From NCBI RefSeq assembly GCF_024518835.1, contig NZ_JANIGO010000001.1, positions 496,001 through 560,000 on the forward strand: a stretch of 64,000 bases of DNA, given 5' to 3'. This document shows, piece after piece, positions 30,731 through 39,391 of the stretch. Below the pieces are notes generated by a model. That model worked only from the letters and a program-made list of their open reading frames with translations, had not been told where the DNA came from and made no database searches. The translations under genes were made by a program, and so were the position numbers. Position 1 is the first letter of the stretch. Each line of letters starts with the position of its first letter. The DNA comes from Limnobacter humi. GTDB lineage: Bacteria; Pseudomonadota; Gammaproteobacteria; Burkholderiales; Burkholderiaceae_B.

Positions 30731-31269
30731 TTGCTTCCCACGGGGCTGCTGGATTTGTCCAAACCCACAGCCTGACAGATTTTTCCCACCAGTTGCGACA
30801 CCGGCTGACGACCGGTTTCGACCACCACGTCGGCCACTGACTTGTACAAGGGCAGGCGCAGGGCCAACAACTCTTCGATTTTTTTGCGCGGGTTGGGCCC
30901 TTGCAGAAGAGGCCTATTTTTATCCAAACGGGTGCGCTGGTAAAGTTCGCCTGCTGAGGCGCTCAAATACACCACGGCGCCGACCCGCTTGAGGGTAGTG
31001 CGGTTTTCCTCGGCCAGCACGATGCCTCCACCAGTGGCCACGACCAGACCGGCACGCCCTTCCAGGCCCGTCAACACATGGCTTTCGCGGCGGCGAAAGC
31101 CGGCCTCACCCTCGATTTCAAAGATGGTGGGAATGCTGACCCCGGTCTGCTGTTCAATCAGGTGGTCGGTGTCCACAAATTCCCAAGACAGATGTTTGGC
31201 CAAGGCCTTGCCGACTGTGCTTTTGCCGGCACCCATCATGCCCACTAGCACAATGCATGGATTAGACAC
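30727..31269 (-). CDS. aroK: Shikimate kinase
   Basis: AroK phosphorylates shikimate with ATP. The 180 residues show the P-loop GMMGAGKST, the shikimate-binding DTDHLIE and FRRRE, the Walker B-like ATGGGIV and the lid Arg segment DKNRPLL. The start is GTG at 31269, which gives the family N-terminus SNPCIVLVG; no in-frame ATG is nearer. It is coupled to aroB and follows pilQ, as in many proteobacteria. Confidence 0.97.
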   Translation of the reverse strand: MSNPCIVLVGMMGAGKSTVGKALAKHLSWEFVDTDHLIEQQTGVSIPTIFEIEGEAGFRRRESHVLTGLEGRAGLVVATGGGIVLAEENRTTLKRVGAVVYLSASAGELYQRTRLDKNRPLLQGPNPRKKIEELLALRLPLYKSVADVVVETGRQPVSQLVGKICQAVGLDKSSSPVGSK

Positions 31270-31319
31270 TTCATCAAATATTGATCGTCAATCAATGCAT
31301 TGTACGGGAAAGCAAGCGA

Positions 31320-33422
31320 TCAGGAGTCTTGCAGCACCACGGGGGTCAAGAAGATGAGCAGTTCCGCCCGGCGCTTGCTGCTGGTGGTTCCCTTGAACAA
31401 TTGGCCCAGCAGGGGCACATCGCCCAAGCCAGGTACCTTGTCATTCTTGGTGTTGTCCTCTTCCTCAAAAATGCCGCCCAACACCACCGTACCACCATCG
31501 CTGACCAGCACTTTGGTTTTCACCCGACGGGTGTTGATGGCTGGGCCGTTGGCCGTGGTCACACCCACGGAATCTTTGGACACATTGACCTCCAGCAGGA
31601 TGGTGCCATCGGGTGAGATCTGTGGTGTGACGTCCAGCTTCAGGTTGGCCTGCTTGAACTCAACGGCCGTGGCACCGCTGCTGGTGGCAATTTGGTATGG
31701 AATTTCGGTGCCCTGTTCAATCAGCGCGGGCTCCTTGTTGGAGGTGATGACACGCGGGTTGGACACGGTGCGAACCCTGTCCTCACTTTCCAACGCTCGA
31801 AGCTGCAGATTGATCAAGCGTGTGGAGGCCTTGTTGTACAAGGTGTAGGCCAACACATTCCCGGCCTCGGAGCCACTGTCGATGAACCCCTTTTTGCCAA
31901 AAATGTCACCAATGTCGCCAAATGCCTTGGCGCGGCTATCTGTGGCCCGCACGCGCGCACCCAACTCGCGCGACACGGTGGTATCGGCCAATACCACCTT
32001 GGCCTCGATCATCACCTGTTTCACCGGTTTGTCCATGCTCTGGATGATGGCGCGAATTCGCTCGATCCGGCTCGGGGTGTCCTGTATGAAAATCTGGCTG
32101 GTCCGCTCATCGGACAAAATAGTGCCTCGCGATGAGAGCAGCTTGGAGTCTTTGGACTTGATGATGTTCACCACCTCCGCCGTTTTTTGGTAACTCACCA
32201 GAAAACTGCGGGACACCAGTGGCTCCATGTCATCCTGCGCGCGCCGGTTGGCGGCTTCCAGCTGATCGGCTCCAGCATCTGTGGGATTGGACACCAGCAA
32301 CACATTGCCCGACTGACTGGAAATCAAACCCTTTGAACGCAGCACGATGTCCAGTGCCTGGTCCCATGGCACATCTTTCAGGTGCACCGTCACCTTGCCT
32401 TGAACGGCATCACTGACGACCAGGTTCATCTTGGTGAACTCAGCAAACACCTGCAGCACCGTGCGAATGTCAGCCTCTTTGAAATCCAGGCTGATCGGTC
32501 GACCAGTGTAACGTGCAAGCAAGCTATTCAATTCACTGGCCGGTGTGACAGTGGGTTTGCCAGACACTGCACCCCCCACCGAGGGGTTGGTGCCTTCGGC
32601 GGCCACGTGAACAGGCTTGAAAACAATGTCCAACTGCGCGCCCTGCTGGCGCAGTTGGTGCTGCACGCCAGCGCCGCGAAGCTGCAACGTCAGGGCCTCA
32701 TCACCAGTCTGGATTTGCACTTGACCGATGCGCCCGGAGGGCGAGTTGCCGGGCTGCAGGCCAGTCGCCTTGGCCATGGAAACCAACGGAAAGCGGAACC
32801 GATAGCGGTCCTGCTTGATGAAAGTGTCCAGCTTCACGTCGCTGCGGTCAAAGTCCAGGCGCAACACATCCGACTCACCTTCCGTCAACCAGCTTGCTGC
32901 CTGCAACAGAACACTTTGCGGACGGTCCAGCGCCTGTTTGCCCAAGGCTTTGGCTACAACAGGCTTTAACTGGCTGTCGTCGGCCAGGTTTGAACCCAGC
33001 TCGGTGCCAGGAACAAACGGCCGAGGCCCCCGAAACACCAGTTTCAGGTCTGTCGGGCTGTCCGACTTGGTGACCGTGTAGCGATTGTTCATGCCAATCA
33101 CCAAGCGGCTTTGACCCTCGGTATCCATCCACTGAAGACTGCTCAACCGGCTGTCTTTGGGCAAGCTGGGCGATGCCACCGCATGTTGAATGGGCTCCAG
33201 AAACTGAATCACCTGCCGATCCGGATTGCCGATCTGAAACATCCGAACGGCCTTTCCCAACCCGTCAGAGAATGTCAGAGTGACCACCGTGTGGTCTGGG
33301 GTCTCCTCCAGGTCCAGGCGTTGAACGGTGGCTGCAAGTGCAGCGGGTGCCCAGATCAAACCAGCGGCACAACACCACAACAACAGGGTTTTCCGGATTG
33401 CCTTGATGGAACAGGTTGGCAT
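31320..33422 (-). CDS. pilQ: Type IV pilus secretin
   Basis: PilQ forms the outer-membrane ring through which the type IV pilus passes. The 700 residues begin with a signal peptide (LLLWCCAAGLIWAPAALA). AMIN domains (about 30-260) bind peptidoglycan. An N0/STN-type segment (ISLDFKEADIRTVLQVFAEFTKMNLVVS) and an N1 domain precede the C-terminal secretin domain with VPGLGDVPLLGQLF and ELLIFLTPVV. The Shine-Dalgarno sequence GAGGA is 6 bases before ATG 33422. It is the last pil gene of the operon pilMNOPQ. Confidence 0.97.
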   Translation of the reverse strand: MPTCSIKAIRKTLLLWCCAAGLIWAPAALAATVQRLDLEETPDHTVVTLTFSDGLGKAVRMFQIGNPDRQVIQFLEPIQHAVASPSLPKDSRLSSLQWMDTEGQSRLVIGMNNRYTVTKSDSPTDLKLVFRGPRPFVPGTELGSNLADDSQLKPVVAKALGKQALDRPQSVLLQAASWLTEGESDVLRLDFDRSDVKLDTFIKQDRYRFRFPLVSMAKATGLQPGNSPSGRIGQVQIQTGDEALTLQLRGAGVQHQLRQQGAQLDIVFKPVHVAAEGTNPSVGGAVSGKPTVTPASELNSLLARYTGRPISLDFKEADIRTVLQVFAEFTKMNLVVSDAVQGKVTVHLKDVPWDQALDIVLRSKGLISSQSGNVLLVSNPTDAGADQLEAANRRAQDDMEPLVSRSFLVSYQKTAEVVNIIKSKDSKLLSSRGTILSDERTSQIFIQDTPSRIERIRAIIQSMDKPVKQVMIEAKVVLADTTVSRELGARVRATDSRAKAFGDIGDIFGKKGFIDSGSEAGNVLAYTLYNKASTRLINLQLRALESEDRVRTVSNPRVITSNKEPALIEQGTEIPYQIATSSGATAVEFKQANLKLDVTPQISPDGTILLEVNVSKDSVGVTTANGPAINTRRVKTKVLVSDGGTVVLGGIFEEEDNTKNDKVPGLGDVPLLGQLFKGTTSSKRRAELLIFLTPVVLQDS

Positions 33423-33424
33423 GT

Positions 33425-33931
33425 TTAGTCCTCGTTGGGTGTGGGTGTGTTCAAGTACAGGGTGACCGGTCGGTTGGTATCCGTGGGGGTGATGGGCGAC
33501 AACACCACGCGTGCGTCATCCACTTTGTCGACACGCCACTGCTGGTCCAGCACAGCACCCACGGCCACCACCTGTTCCCGGGTACCATCATTCAAAATCG
33601 CCACACGCTTCATGCCTGCGCCAATCAGACCCGTCATGGTCCACTTCGAAGCACCAGGCCCGGCGGTTGAAGCAACCACCCGGTCACCTTTGAGGGATTG
33701 CTCCAGCAAACGGCCATCAATGGCTGGAAGCGGGGGTTTGGGTGGCGGGGTATAGCGCAACGTACTGGGGTCGGGTGCCTGGTAGGACTGACTGCGAACC
33801 AGCCGCTGCTCAATCACTTGCATTTTCTCGGCATGCAAAGCAGCCGGGCTGTCGGCGATGCCAAGCCAGGGACTGATCAAAAAGCCAATCAGCAGGTCCA
33901 ACACCCAAAAACCGGAATCAGTGTTGATCAT
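33425..33931 (-). CDS. pilP: Type IV pilus assembly protein PilP, without a lipobox
   Basis: PilP links the PilN/PilO inner-membrane pair to PilQ. The 168 residues have one N-terminal hydrophobic stretch (WVLDLLIGFLISPWLGIA), a Pro-rich linker, and the C-terminal beta domain (MTGLIGAGMKRVAILNDG and QVVAVGAVL). PilP is usually a lipoprotein, but this protein contains no Cys at all, so it is probably anchored by its uncleaved N-terminal helix. ATG 33931 has GGAGAG 5 bases upstream. It overlaps pilO by 14 bases. Confidence 0.9.
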   Translation of the reverse strand: MINTDSGFWVLDLLIGFLISPWLGIADSPAALHAEKMQVIEQRLVRSQSYQAPDPSTLRYTPPPKPPLPAIDGRLLEQSLKGDRVVASTAGPGASKWTMTGLIGAGMKRVAILNDGTREQVVAVGAVLDQQWRVDKVDDARVVLSPITPTDTNRPVTLYLNTPTPNED

Positions 33932-34538
33932 GTGAACTCTCCGGCTTGTCCTGCGTTGGCACCAACTGGGCGTAGGCATTCAGAACGCCACTAAGAACCC
34001 AGGATTTTTCAGTGGAACGCCACTGCAACTCAAATGAATCCAGATTGGCCTGCCGCGTCATGCTGGCCACCAGATTCGGAAACCTGGACATGGCACGCCC
34101 AGAACCCGACACGCCCACCTTGACCGGTACCACGCGCATTACATCGAGATTTTTCGCCTCTGTCGGTTCAAATTCGGCCAGTTTTAATTCACTGCCCTGC
34201 ACCGTGGCATTGAGTCGAGACAGGAAAATCGTCAGCTCTTTGTCGTCAGGCAATGATTTCTGAAGCGCGGGGATTTCCACGCGAAGTTTTGCCAGTTCGT
34301 CTTCAATGGTGGGCTGCTCCACCAGCAAGGCCGATTGTTTTTCCAGTTGACTCACCAGGTCGGCAATGGCCTGCTGGTTCAGCGCCGACTGCTCCAGTTG
34401 TCCGCGCCACAAGGCCACATACAACAGCACGAGCAACACCAGTGCGGTGACCGCAACCGCCTTCCTGCGCCGGCGGGGCTGAAGCAGGTGGATGGTTTGC
34501 CAGACGTGGGCCAGTCTATCGGTTGTTGGGTGTGGCAT
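33918..34538 (-). CDS. pilO: Type IV pilus assembly protein PilO
   Basis: The 206-residue bitopic inner-membrane protein pairs with PilN. A short basic N-terminus, one membrane helix (VAVTALVLLVLLYVAL), a coiled coil (about 50-100) and a ferredoxin-like periplasmic domain are seen. ATG 34538 is chosen because AGGAG lies 7 bases upstream; a TTG two codons earlier is in frame. It overlaps pilN by 23 bases. Confidence 0.93.
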   Translation of the reverse strand: MPHPTTDRLAHVWQTIHLLQPRRRRKAVAVTALVLLVLLYVALWRGQLEQSALNQQAIADLVSQLEKQSALLVEQPTIEDELAKLRVEIPALQKSLPDDKELTIFLSRLNATVQGSELKLAEFEPTEAKNLDVMRVVPVKVGVSGSGRAMSRFPNLVASMTRQANLDSFELQWRSTEKSWVLSGVLNAYAQLVPTQDKPESSHDQH

Positions 34539-35133
34539 CCGCAAGCTCCTGTGCTGGTGGCGATGCTGAACTGGGCGAACTCAGGTGCATCTTCATGTCA
34601 AATTCATGGCGATTACCATCCACCGACGGACCGTCCAAACCTGTTTGGCGAAGCCTGACCACTTCGACCTGTGTAAACAGTCCGCGACGCATTTCCAGCT
34701 GGTGAACCCAGGCGGTAAAGCTGGTGATGGACGCCGTGGTGCCAGACACCTGCAACCAACCATCCTGAAATGTGATCTTGCCCACCTCGGTGGTCTCGGG
34801 AAATCCATTCTCCAGCGCAGACACCATCACACTGGCCAGCATCGCCTTGTCCTGCACGGACCGGAGAGCCAACACCTGCTCGCGCAGCTTCTTCAGCTCG
34901 GCTTTCATGGCCTCCACGCGGCTCACGCGTTGCGCAATTTTCTGCTGCGTGTCACGCAGTCGGTCCTGATAAGCCTGTTGTTCATCCAGCTGCGAAGACA
35001 TCCAATGACTCACCCCGGCCAATGCGGACACCACCAAGGCCAGGCTCACGAACATCTCGGCCATTACCCGCCGACGTAGGCGGTTCATGCTGCCTTGCCG
35101 GTAGGGATACAAATTGAAAACAATCAAGCGCAT
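34516..35133 (-). CDS. pilN: Type IV pilus assembly protein PilN
   Basis: The 205 residues start with the conserved cytoplasmic PilM-binding peptide: here IVFNLYPYRQ replaces the usual INLLPYR. One membrane helix (FVSLALVVSALAGVSHWM) and a coiled coil followed by a periplasmic fold complete it. GGAGG precedes ATG 35133 by 7 bases. It overlaps pilM by 10 bases. Confidence 0.94.
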   Translation of the reverse strand: MRLIVFNLYPYRQGSMNRLRRRVMAEMFVSLALVVSALAGVSHWMSSQLDEQQAYQDRLRDTQQKIAQRVSRVEAMKAELKKLREQVLALRSVQDKAMLASVMVSALENGFPETTEVGKITFQDGWLQVSGTTASITSFTAWVHQLEMRRGLFTQVEVVRLRQTGLDGPSVDGNRHEFDMKMHLSSPSSASPPAQELADATPNNR

Positions 35134-36113
35134 GGCAAGGCCTCCAATGCACCAAATGGCATCACATCCTCATGCCAGTGCGCCTGCAATTCGCGACGGG
35201 GCGGTGAATTGACCCACAACGCAGACAGCACCGCGCTTCGGCGAACAATCACCTCCACCCCTTTGGACGCCATCAACTCGCCACCGAGGATCAGGCGGGG
35301 GGGCAGTGCGTCGCTGGCCGCATGGTCCCTGCTCCAAATCGACACCAGTTTTTCCATGGCAGACACGGCCTGTACGGCAGAAAAACCCTCCTCGCTGGCA
35401 TCGGCCGATTCGTGCAGCAACAGGCCTTCGCTGTAAACCCGAAGGGCAATTCGGTGGGCCCATAGTTGACCATGCAATAAAATGGTTCCGTCGGCTGCGT
35501 CGGCCTGGTCCCGAAGCGTTTGCAGATAACCATTCAAACCCGCCAAGGTGTTGGCGGTAACGCCGAAGCACTCCAGCTTGAGTTGCTTGCAGGCCTGCTG
35601 AACCTGCGCGATATACCGCTGGTCAATACCGGCAACCGCCAGGCTCATGGACCCATCATTCAACATCGCTTTGGTTTGCCAGTCATACGCCATGGACACT
35701 GCCGCATCTCCAACCACGGTGTCCAGCAAGTCCTCAATCTGGAAGCGGATAGACTGCTCGCTGTCGTCCTGGCGTGTCTGAATCTCACCAAAGTAAACCC
35801 AGTTGTCGGGCAGCCCGATCACCACACCTTCCGGCTTTGGGGTGGCCTGGCCCAAGGAACCGATCACCCGGCGCAACAGCGTGGTCATGAGCTCCCCATT
35901 CAGATCGCCCTCGGCCGTCTGCAGGGCCAGGGCCATGGACTCTCGACCGCTGGCGTGAATGGACTCAAACCGGTAAACGCCGCCGCGGGTTGCGACACGG
36001 CCGCACACCCAACGCACAGATGACTCGTCCACGCAAATGGACAGGGCCGTCCGCGTGCGGGAACGTGACCAGTTGCTGAATTGCAACAATGCACTGGGTA
36101 ATGGAATGCGCAT
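35124..36113 (-). CDS. pilM: Type IV pilus assembly protein PilM
   Basis: PilM is the cytoplasmic actin/FtsA-like ATPase that binds the PilN N-terminus. The 329 residues match the family length, and the first half shows an actin-like N-terminal fold (LSICVDESSVRWVCG). The later segment ILLHGQLWAHRIALRVYSEG corresponds to the second nucleotide-binding strand, though the usual DIG-type Asp is not obvious, so ATP binding may be weak. ATG 36113 is chosen over GTG 36143. It heads pilMNOPQ and is divergent from mrcA. Confidence 0.9.
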   Translation of the reverse strand: MRIPLPSALLQFSNWSRSRTRTALSICVDESSVRWVCGRVATRGGVYRFESIHASGRESMALALQTAEGDLNGELMTTLLRRVIGSLGQATPKPEGVVIGLPDNWVYFGEIQTRQDDSEQSIRFQIEDLLDTVVGDAAVSMAYDWQTKAMLNDGSMSLAVAGIDQRYIAQVQQACKQLKLECFGVTANTLAGLNGYLQTLRDQADAADGTILLHGQLWAHRIALRVYSEGLLLHESADASEEGFSAVQAVSAMEKLVSIWSRDHAASDALPPRLILGGELMASKGVEVIVRRSAVLSALWVNSPPRRELQAHWHEDVMPFGALEALPCA

Positions 36114-36171
36114 ACAAAGGACACCTGAAATAGCCGTATCCACAGCGTAGGACCAAGCGCAGCACGTTCAA

Positions 36172-36221
36172 ACCCTCAAGTGAGGGTCCAACCGCAAGGG
36201 GGAGGGGCTGGAGTCCCCCTT
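36172..36221. promoter_or_regulatory. Two inverted repeats between pilM and mrcA
   Basis: ACCCTCA-AG-TGAGGGT (36172-36187) is a compact 7-bp dyad. AAGGGGGA / TCCCCCTT (36196-36203 with 36214-36221) forms a second one. They lie in the shared upstream region of the divergent pil operon and mrcA. They could be a regulator site or leader hairpins of mrcA. Confidence 0.4.
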
Positions 36222-36231
36222 CAGGTTTTGA

Positions 36232-38799
36232 ATGATTTTGAGGGCTACAATGTGGGCTCCTTTATCCACAAGAAGCCAATCCACTGTGGTTACCACCAAA
36301 AAGAACAAGGTTGCCTTGCGCAACAAGGGTTTTATTGCAACCGGCCTGCTGATCCTAGCAGGGCTTGCCGCAGCAGGGGCCCTGTTGCTGGGTGTTGCCC
36401 TGTCCATGATCTTCCCCAAACTGCCATCCCTGGACAGCCTGACCGACTATCGACCCAAGGTTCCACTGCGTGTGGTCACCAGCGACGGCGTACTGGTTGC
36501 TGAGTTCGGTGAAGAACGCCGCCGCCCGGTTAGCATCAGCCAAGTTCCCCTCATCATGCAGCAGGCCATTTTGGCCGCTGAAGACGACCGGTTTTACCAG
36601 CACGGCGGCATCGACTTCATGGGCGTGGCCCGTGCCATGGTCACCAACCTCGTGACCGGAGGACGTGCTCAAGGCGCCAGCACCATCACCATGCAGGTGG
36701 CGCGCAACTTCTTCCTGACCCGCGAAAAAACCTGGACTCGAAAACTGTACGAGGTGCTGCTCTCCTACAAGATTGAAAGCAAGCTGACCAAAGACCAGAT
36801 TCTCGAGCTGTACATCAACCAGATTTACCTGGGTCAACGGGCGTATGGCTTTCAAGCCGCTGCACAGGTGTACTACGGCAAACGGCTTCAGGACATCAAC
36901 GCCGCCGAGGCAGCCATGCTGGCAGGCTTGCCCAAAGCGCCGTCGGCCTACAACCCCATCGTGAACCCCAAACGCGCTCGAGTACGGCAAGAGTACGTGC
37001 TGCGCCGCATGCACGACCTGAATTACCTAAATGACGTCCAGTACAAACAAGCGGTGGACTACCAACTGGTGTTGCGCAACCGCAAAAATGGCGACGACCC
37101 TGATGCGCCCAGCGATGTGGCCAATGCCGACTACGCAGCCGAAATGGCCCGCCAGGCTGCCGTCGAAATTTTCGGTGAAGATGCATATACATCTGGCGTG
37201 ACGGTCACCACCACCTTGATTTCTGACGAGCAACGCGCAGCCCGCCGTGCACTGCGCAACACCGTGATGGACTATGAGCTGCGTCAGTATTTCCGTGGTC
37301 CAGAGGGCTTTATGGAATTACCGGCCGATCCGGCTCAGGCCGAAGATGTGATTGCCGATGGCATTGGTGACTATCCAGACTACGGCTTCCTGGAAAGTGC
37401 CGTGATCCTGTCAGCTGATGCGAAAGAAGTGGTGCTGTCCCAAGGCCATGGCGAAACCATCAAACTGAGTGGCGCCAGCCTGAAACCCGCAGAAAGCTGG
37501 CTCAATGAGCGAGCCCCAGCCAACAAACGCTTGAAGCGGGGTGCAGTGGTTCGTTTGCTCAAGCGCAAAGACCAGCCCATCATGTTGACGCAACTGCCGG
37601 AAGTAGAGGCCGCTTTCGTATCGGTCAACCCGCACGACGGGGCCATTCGTGCATTGGTTGGCGGCTTTGAATTCTCCCGCAACAAGTTCAACCACGTCAC
37701 GCAATCCACACGCCAGCCAGGCTCATCGTTCAAGCCTTTTGTGTATTCCGCCTCACTGGAAAAAGGCGTGATGATGACCACCATCGTCAACGATGCACCG
37801 ATTTTCGTACCGGCCGATGTTCCCGGCGGGCAGGACTGGAGTCCCAAAAACTACGATGGCAAATACGATGGCCCCATGCAGTTGAAAGACGGCCTGGCCA
37901 AATCCAAAAACATGGTGTCCATCCGGGTGCTGCAAAAAATCACCCCGCAATATGCGCAAAAGTGGGCCATGAACTTCGGCTTTCCCGAGTCGGCAGTTCC
38001 CCCCTACCTCACCATGGCTTTGGGTGCTGTCACTACAAACCCTTTGCAGCTGGCCAATGCCTATGCCGTGTTCGCCAACGGGGGCTATCGCATCAATCCG
38101 TATCTCATCGAGAAAATCACCGATGGCAGCGGCCGCGTGGTTGCCCGCGCCAAACCCGCAGTGGCCGGTGAAGAGGCCAACCGCGCCATCGACGAGCGCA
38201 ATGCTTTTGTGATGAACCGCCTGCTTCGCGGCGTGGTGGAACGTGGCACGGCCACCCGTGCACGCGCACTGAACCGCAACGACATTGTTGGCAAAACCGG
38301 TACCACCAACGACAGCCACGACGCTTGGTTTGCAGGCTTCAACAAAGACATCGTGGGAATTGCTTGGGTGGGCTATGACCAGCCCCGCAACCTGGGTGCC
38401 CGAGAAACCGGTGGTGGCCTGGCACTGCCCATGTGGATTGATTACATGAAGGTTGCCCTCACCCACTCACCAGAAACCCCGCTGGTGGTACCACCGGGTG
38501 TTGAGCAAATCAACGGCGATTACTATTTCAGTGAATTCACGCCGGGCAACGGTGGCATTGCACGGATTGACGCTGCGGGTGGCGAAACCGGTGGTGAAGG
38601 TGGTGATGTACCCGGCCTCTTCAACTTCCTGAAAGGCTTGGGCAATGTGTTCAGCGGTGACGGAGCCCCAGCCAAACCCATCGGCAACACCGGTGGTGAT
38701 GGCACGGTTATTCCTGCGCCAGAGCCTGCTCGCCCCAAAAACCAGCAAAGCCAACAACAGCCGAAAGACGAGATTGAGCGCCTATTCGGCAATCGGTAA
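36232..38799 (+). CDS. mrcA: Penicillin-binding protein 1A (bifunctional transglycosylase/transpeptidase)
   Basis: PBP1A polymerises and cross-links peptidoglycan in the periplasm. The 855 residues have one N-terminal membrane helix (TGLLILAGLAAAGALLLGVAL). The GT51 glycosyltransferase has its catalytic Glu in AAEDDRFYQHGGID and the segment ASTITMQVARNFFL. An OB-like insert follows, then the transpeptidase with SSFKPF, SKN and KTGTT. A Gly/Pro/Gln-rich tail ends it. The start is uncertain: ATG 36232 gives an odd N-terminus, and GTG 36286 (VVTTKKNKVALRNKG) is a plausible later start. It is divergent from pilM, an arrangement common in proteobacteria. Confidence 0.95.
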   Translation: MILRATMWAPLSTRSQSTVVTTKKNKVALRNKGFIATGLLILAGLAAAGALLLGVALSMIFPKLPSLDSLTDYRPKVPLRVVTSDGVLVAEFGEERRRPVSISQVPLIMQQAILAAEDDRFYQHGGIDFMGVARAMVTNLVTGGRAQGASTITMQVARNFFLTREKTWTRKLYEVLLSYKIESKLTKDQILELYINQIYLGQRAYGFQAAAQVYYGKRLQDINAAEAAMLAGLPKAPSAYNPIVNPKRARVRQEYVLRRMHDLNYLNDVQYKQAVDYQLVLRNRKNGDDPDAPSDVANADYAAEMARQAAVEIFGEDAYTSGVTVTTTLISDEQRAARRALRNTVMDYELRQYFRGPEGFMELPADPAQAEDVIADGIGDYPDYGFLESAVILSADAKEVVLSQGHGETIKLSGASLKPAESWLNERAPANKRLKRGAVVRLLKRKDQPIMLTQLPEVEAAFVSVNPHDGAIRALVGGFEFSRNKFNHVTQSTRQPGSSFKPFVYSASLEKGVMMTTIVNDAPIFVPADVPGGQDWSPKNYDGKYDGPMQLKDGLAKSKNMVSIRVLQKITPQYAQKWAMNFGFPESAVPPYLTMALGAVTTNPLQLANAYAVFANGGYRINPYLIEKITDGSGRVVARAKPAVAGEEANRAIDERNAFVMNRLLRGVVERGTATRARALNRNDIVGKTGTTNDSHDAWFAGFNKDIVGIAWVGYDQPRNLGARETGGGLALPMWIDYMKVALTHSPETPLVVPPGVEQINGDYYFSEFTPGNGGIARIDAAGGETGGEGGDVPGLFNFLKGLGNVFSGDGAPAKPIGNTGGDGTVIPAPEPARPKNQQSQQQPKDEIERLFGNR

Positions 38800-38811
38800 A
38801 CGCTGGGCCAA

Positions 38812-39141
38812 TCAGGCCATGGGCGGGCAGCTCACACCGATCTGCCCGCTCAGCAGTTCCACAAAATGCACCGGGAAGGGCTTGGCGGTTTTGGTATCCA
38901 GCCACTGGCCATTGTTGTGCACGTAGTGAAAACCACCAGCGCGGGCGGCGAGCCACAATTCATGGTTGGCCACCTGGCTGTTCAAAATCATCTTGCCATG
39001 GGCCTCAAAATCCAGGGTCAGCACATTGCCGGAGCGGCTTGAATCCGCATCCAGATCGAGTGCATCCACCAGAGATTCAATATACTCTTCCACTTGAATG
39101 AGCGTGGAATCCACCAAGGCCTGGAACTCAGTATCTGTCAT
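38812..39141 (-). CDS. cyaY: Frataxin-like iron-sulfur cluster assembly protein CyaY
   Basis: CyaY modulates cysteine desulfurase during iron-sulfur cluster assembly. The 109 residues match the family: an acidic first helix (EEYIESLVDALDLDAD) that binds iron, then the beta sheet with DFEAHGKMILNSQVANHELWLAA and the final YVHNNGQWLDTKT. Its ATG shares the four bases CATG (39139-39142) with the lptM start on the other strand. It faces mrcA with a 12-base gap. Confidence 0.96.
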   Translation of the reverse strand: MTDTEFQALVDSTLIQVEEYIESLVDALDLDADSSRSGNVLTLDFEAHGKMILNSQVANHELWLAARAGGFHYVHNNGQWLDTKTAKPFPVHFVELLSGQIGVSCPPMA

Positions 39142-39349
39142 GAAAACATCACCTTTGATTGTTGCGCGTCGCGCCCTCTTGATGCCCGTGTTGGTGCCAA
39201 TCCTGGCTGCGCTTGCACTAACCGCCTGCGGTCAGCGTGGCCCATTGATGCTGCCCCAACCGCCAGCCCCCCTGCCCAAACCAGCCGGGTACGACAAGGC
39301 ACAGCAACAACCGGCACCGCAACCGGCACAAACCCCTGCGCAACAATAA
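39140..39349 (+). CDS. lptM: LPS translocon maturation lipoprotein LptM-like
   Basis: The small lipoprotein has 69 residues: a signal peptide with lipobox LTAC-G followed by QRGPLMLPQPP, the LptM/YifL signature (CGQxGPLxLP), and then a Pro/Gln-rich tail. LptM assists disulfide maturation of the LptDE outer-membrane translocon. Starting at ATG 39140 gives a proper signal peptide; an in-frame ATG at 39098 would run through the cyaY gene. It lies 42 bases before lysA, a neighbour pair common in proteobacteria. Confidence 0.9.
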   Translation: MKTSPLIVARRALLMPVLVPILAALALTACGQRGPLMLPQPPAPLPKPAGYDKAQQQPAPQPAQTPAQQ

Positions 39350-39391
39350 ACCCACGGGGCCCCATGCCCCGTTACCGTTCGAGATTCTACC

